From: an archaeon
GTDB taxonomy: Archaea > Hydrothermarchaeota > Hydrothermarchaeia > JALTZZ01 > JALUTC01
DNA length: 5,521 nucleotides
NCBI GenBank assembly: GCA_027058345.1
Contig: JALUTC010000073.1
Coordinates: forward strand, 1-5,521
Direction: 5' to 3'
A model generated the notes under the pieces. It was not told the DNA's origin. It was given only the letters and a program-made list of their open reading frames with translations, and ran no database searches. The position numbers and the translations under genes are program-made. This document shows positions 4,889 through 5,521 of this stretch, piece after piece. Within the stretch, counting starts at the first letter, position 1. Every line of letters starts with the position of its first letter.

Positions 4889-5521
4889 ATGAAAGTTATC
4901 TCTTTAATAGCAACGGTATTAAACGAGAAGGAGCATGTGGAAGATTATCTAAAGTCGATTATTAATCAAACGGTTTTGCCCGATGAGATAATAATCGTTG
5001 ATGGAGGTTCAACCGATGGTACTTATGAAATTCTGAAAAAATATCAGAAAATGTATCCCAAGATTTTTCGTATATATCAAATTAATGGTGCGAATATAGC
5101 TGAAGGTAGAAACTTTGCGATTAAGGTTGCGAATGGTTTAATAATAATTACAACGGACATTGGATGCATATATCATGAGGAATTCGTTAAAACAATGATA
5201 TTGCCACTAATTAAACAACTATTGAATAATTGTGATAAATTTAGATTAACTAGGGAGGCTTTATTGAATTATTTGAAACTGAAAAATATTGATATCGATG
5301 AGTTGGAAAATTATGAAGAAGCTGAATTCGTTCAAGGAAAATATTATCCATACTATGAGAATAAAATCTCATATTATGCGGGTCTTATTCTTGTGAAAAA
5401 GCGTCAGTGCAAAATTCCTTCCAGAGCATCTGCAAGGGCAACAGCTTATTTTAAATACGTGTGGGAGTCTGTTGGAGGATATCCTGAGGAATATATTACG
5501 GGAGAAGATACTGGATATAAT
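4889..5521 (+). CDS. Family 2 glycosyltransferase, N-terminal 211 aa (runs off the right edge)
   Basis: A reading frame opens at the ATG of MKVISLIATVLNEKEHVEDY and continues unbroken for 211 codons to the end of the window. It is a GT-A fold, family 2 glycosyltransferase that transfers a sugar from a nucleotide-sugar donor, probably in surface polysaccharide or glycoprotein synthesis. Motifs are ATVLNE (8-13), EIIIVDGGSTDGT (33-45, nucleotide binding), TTDIGC (88-93) in place of a strict DxD, as often seen in this subgroup (TDxG), PSRASARATAYFK (177-189), and VGGYPE...GEDT (195-208) with the E206-D207 acidic pair near the catalytic site. Residues about 105-145 form a longer hydrophilic insert. 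The start is the first Met and gives the standard GT2 N-terminus. It lies 40 bp after the RaSEA gene. The C-terminus, including any membrane helices, is outside the window. Confidence 0.88.
   Translation, partial: MKVISLIATVLNEKEHVEDYLKSIINQTVLPDEIIIVDGGSTDGTYEILKKYQKMYPKIFRIYQINGANIAEGRNFAIKVANGLIIITTDIGCIYHEEFVKTMILPLIKQLLNNCDKFRLTREALLNYLKLKNIDIDELENYEEAEFVQGKYYPYYENKISYYAGLILVKKRQCKIPSRASARATAYFKYVWESVGGYPEEYITGEDTGYN

Noticed and set aside
1..5521. tRNA/rRNA genes, CRISPR arrays, insertion sequences, attachment sites
   Set aside because: I looked for clover-leaf-like GC-rich segments, evenly spaced direct repeats, transposase motifs and terminal inverted repeats, and found none. Almost all bases are accounted for by tightly packed genes, and no gap exceeds 51 bp.

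Overview
This A+T-rich, gene-dense window carries ten protein-coding genes, two of them cut by the window edges. It comes from an archaeon, most likely a euryarchaeon that makes c-type cytochromes. The main evidence is an archaeal-type lumazine synthase, a RaSEA-family radical SAM enzyme (archaeosine is found only in archaeal tRNA), a cell-wall-binding-type secreted protein with many N-glycosylation sequons, and several genes with a TATA-like box about 23-29 nt before the start codon, as expected for leaderless archaeal transcripts. An Archaeoglobi- or ANME-like lineage would fit, but the sequence alone cannot fix the taxon.

Layout. At the left edge, 1-254 (-) is the 5' part of an unrecognised gene. 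It diverges across a 51-bp A/T-rich dyad-containing promoter region from 306-1553 (+), a secreted protein with a cell-wall-binding-type N-terminal region, a long Met-rich coiled coil and a Met/Cys/His tail. This gene converges on a two-gene minus-strand operon: a 71-aa coiled-coil protein (1982-2197) and ribH (1566-1985), joined by a 4-nt ATGA overlap.

From 2234 a tight plus-strand operon begins: a three-cluster Fe-S protein, ccmC, a previously hidden 37-aa ccmD-like gene (3335-3448) and ccmE. Every junction overlaps (4, 8 and 4 nt), so translation is probably coupled. The CcmE carries a CPSKY (CxxxY) haem-binding motif instead of the classical HxxxY, which places this in the variant 'System I*' cytochrome c maturation pathway. 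After 30 bp follows the RaSEA gene (3841-4848, TTG start) and, 40 bp later, a family-2 glycosyltransferase that runs off the right edge (4889-5521).

How the genes work together. CcmC would load haem onto CcmE with help from CcmD. CcmA, CcmB and CcmF are not in the window and must lie elsewhere. The Fe-S protein is locked into the same operon and is a candidate, so far unproven, redox partner for haem delivery. RibH (riboflavin synthesis), RaSEA (tRNA modification) and the glycosyltransferase (surface glycans) look like ordinary neighbours. The most interesting items are the Fe-S/ccmCDE coupling with the CxxxY CcmE, the unannotated ccmD, and the Met-lined secreted coiled coil.
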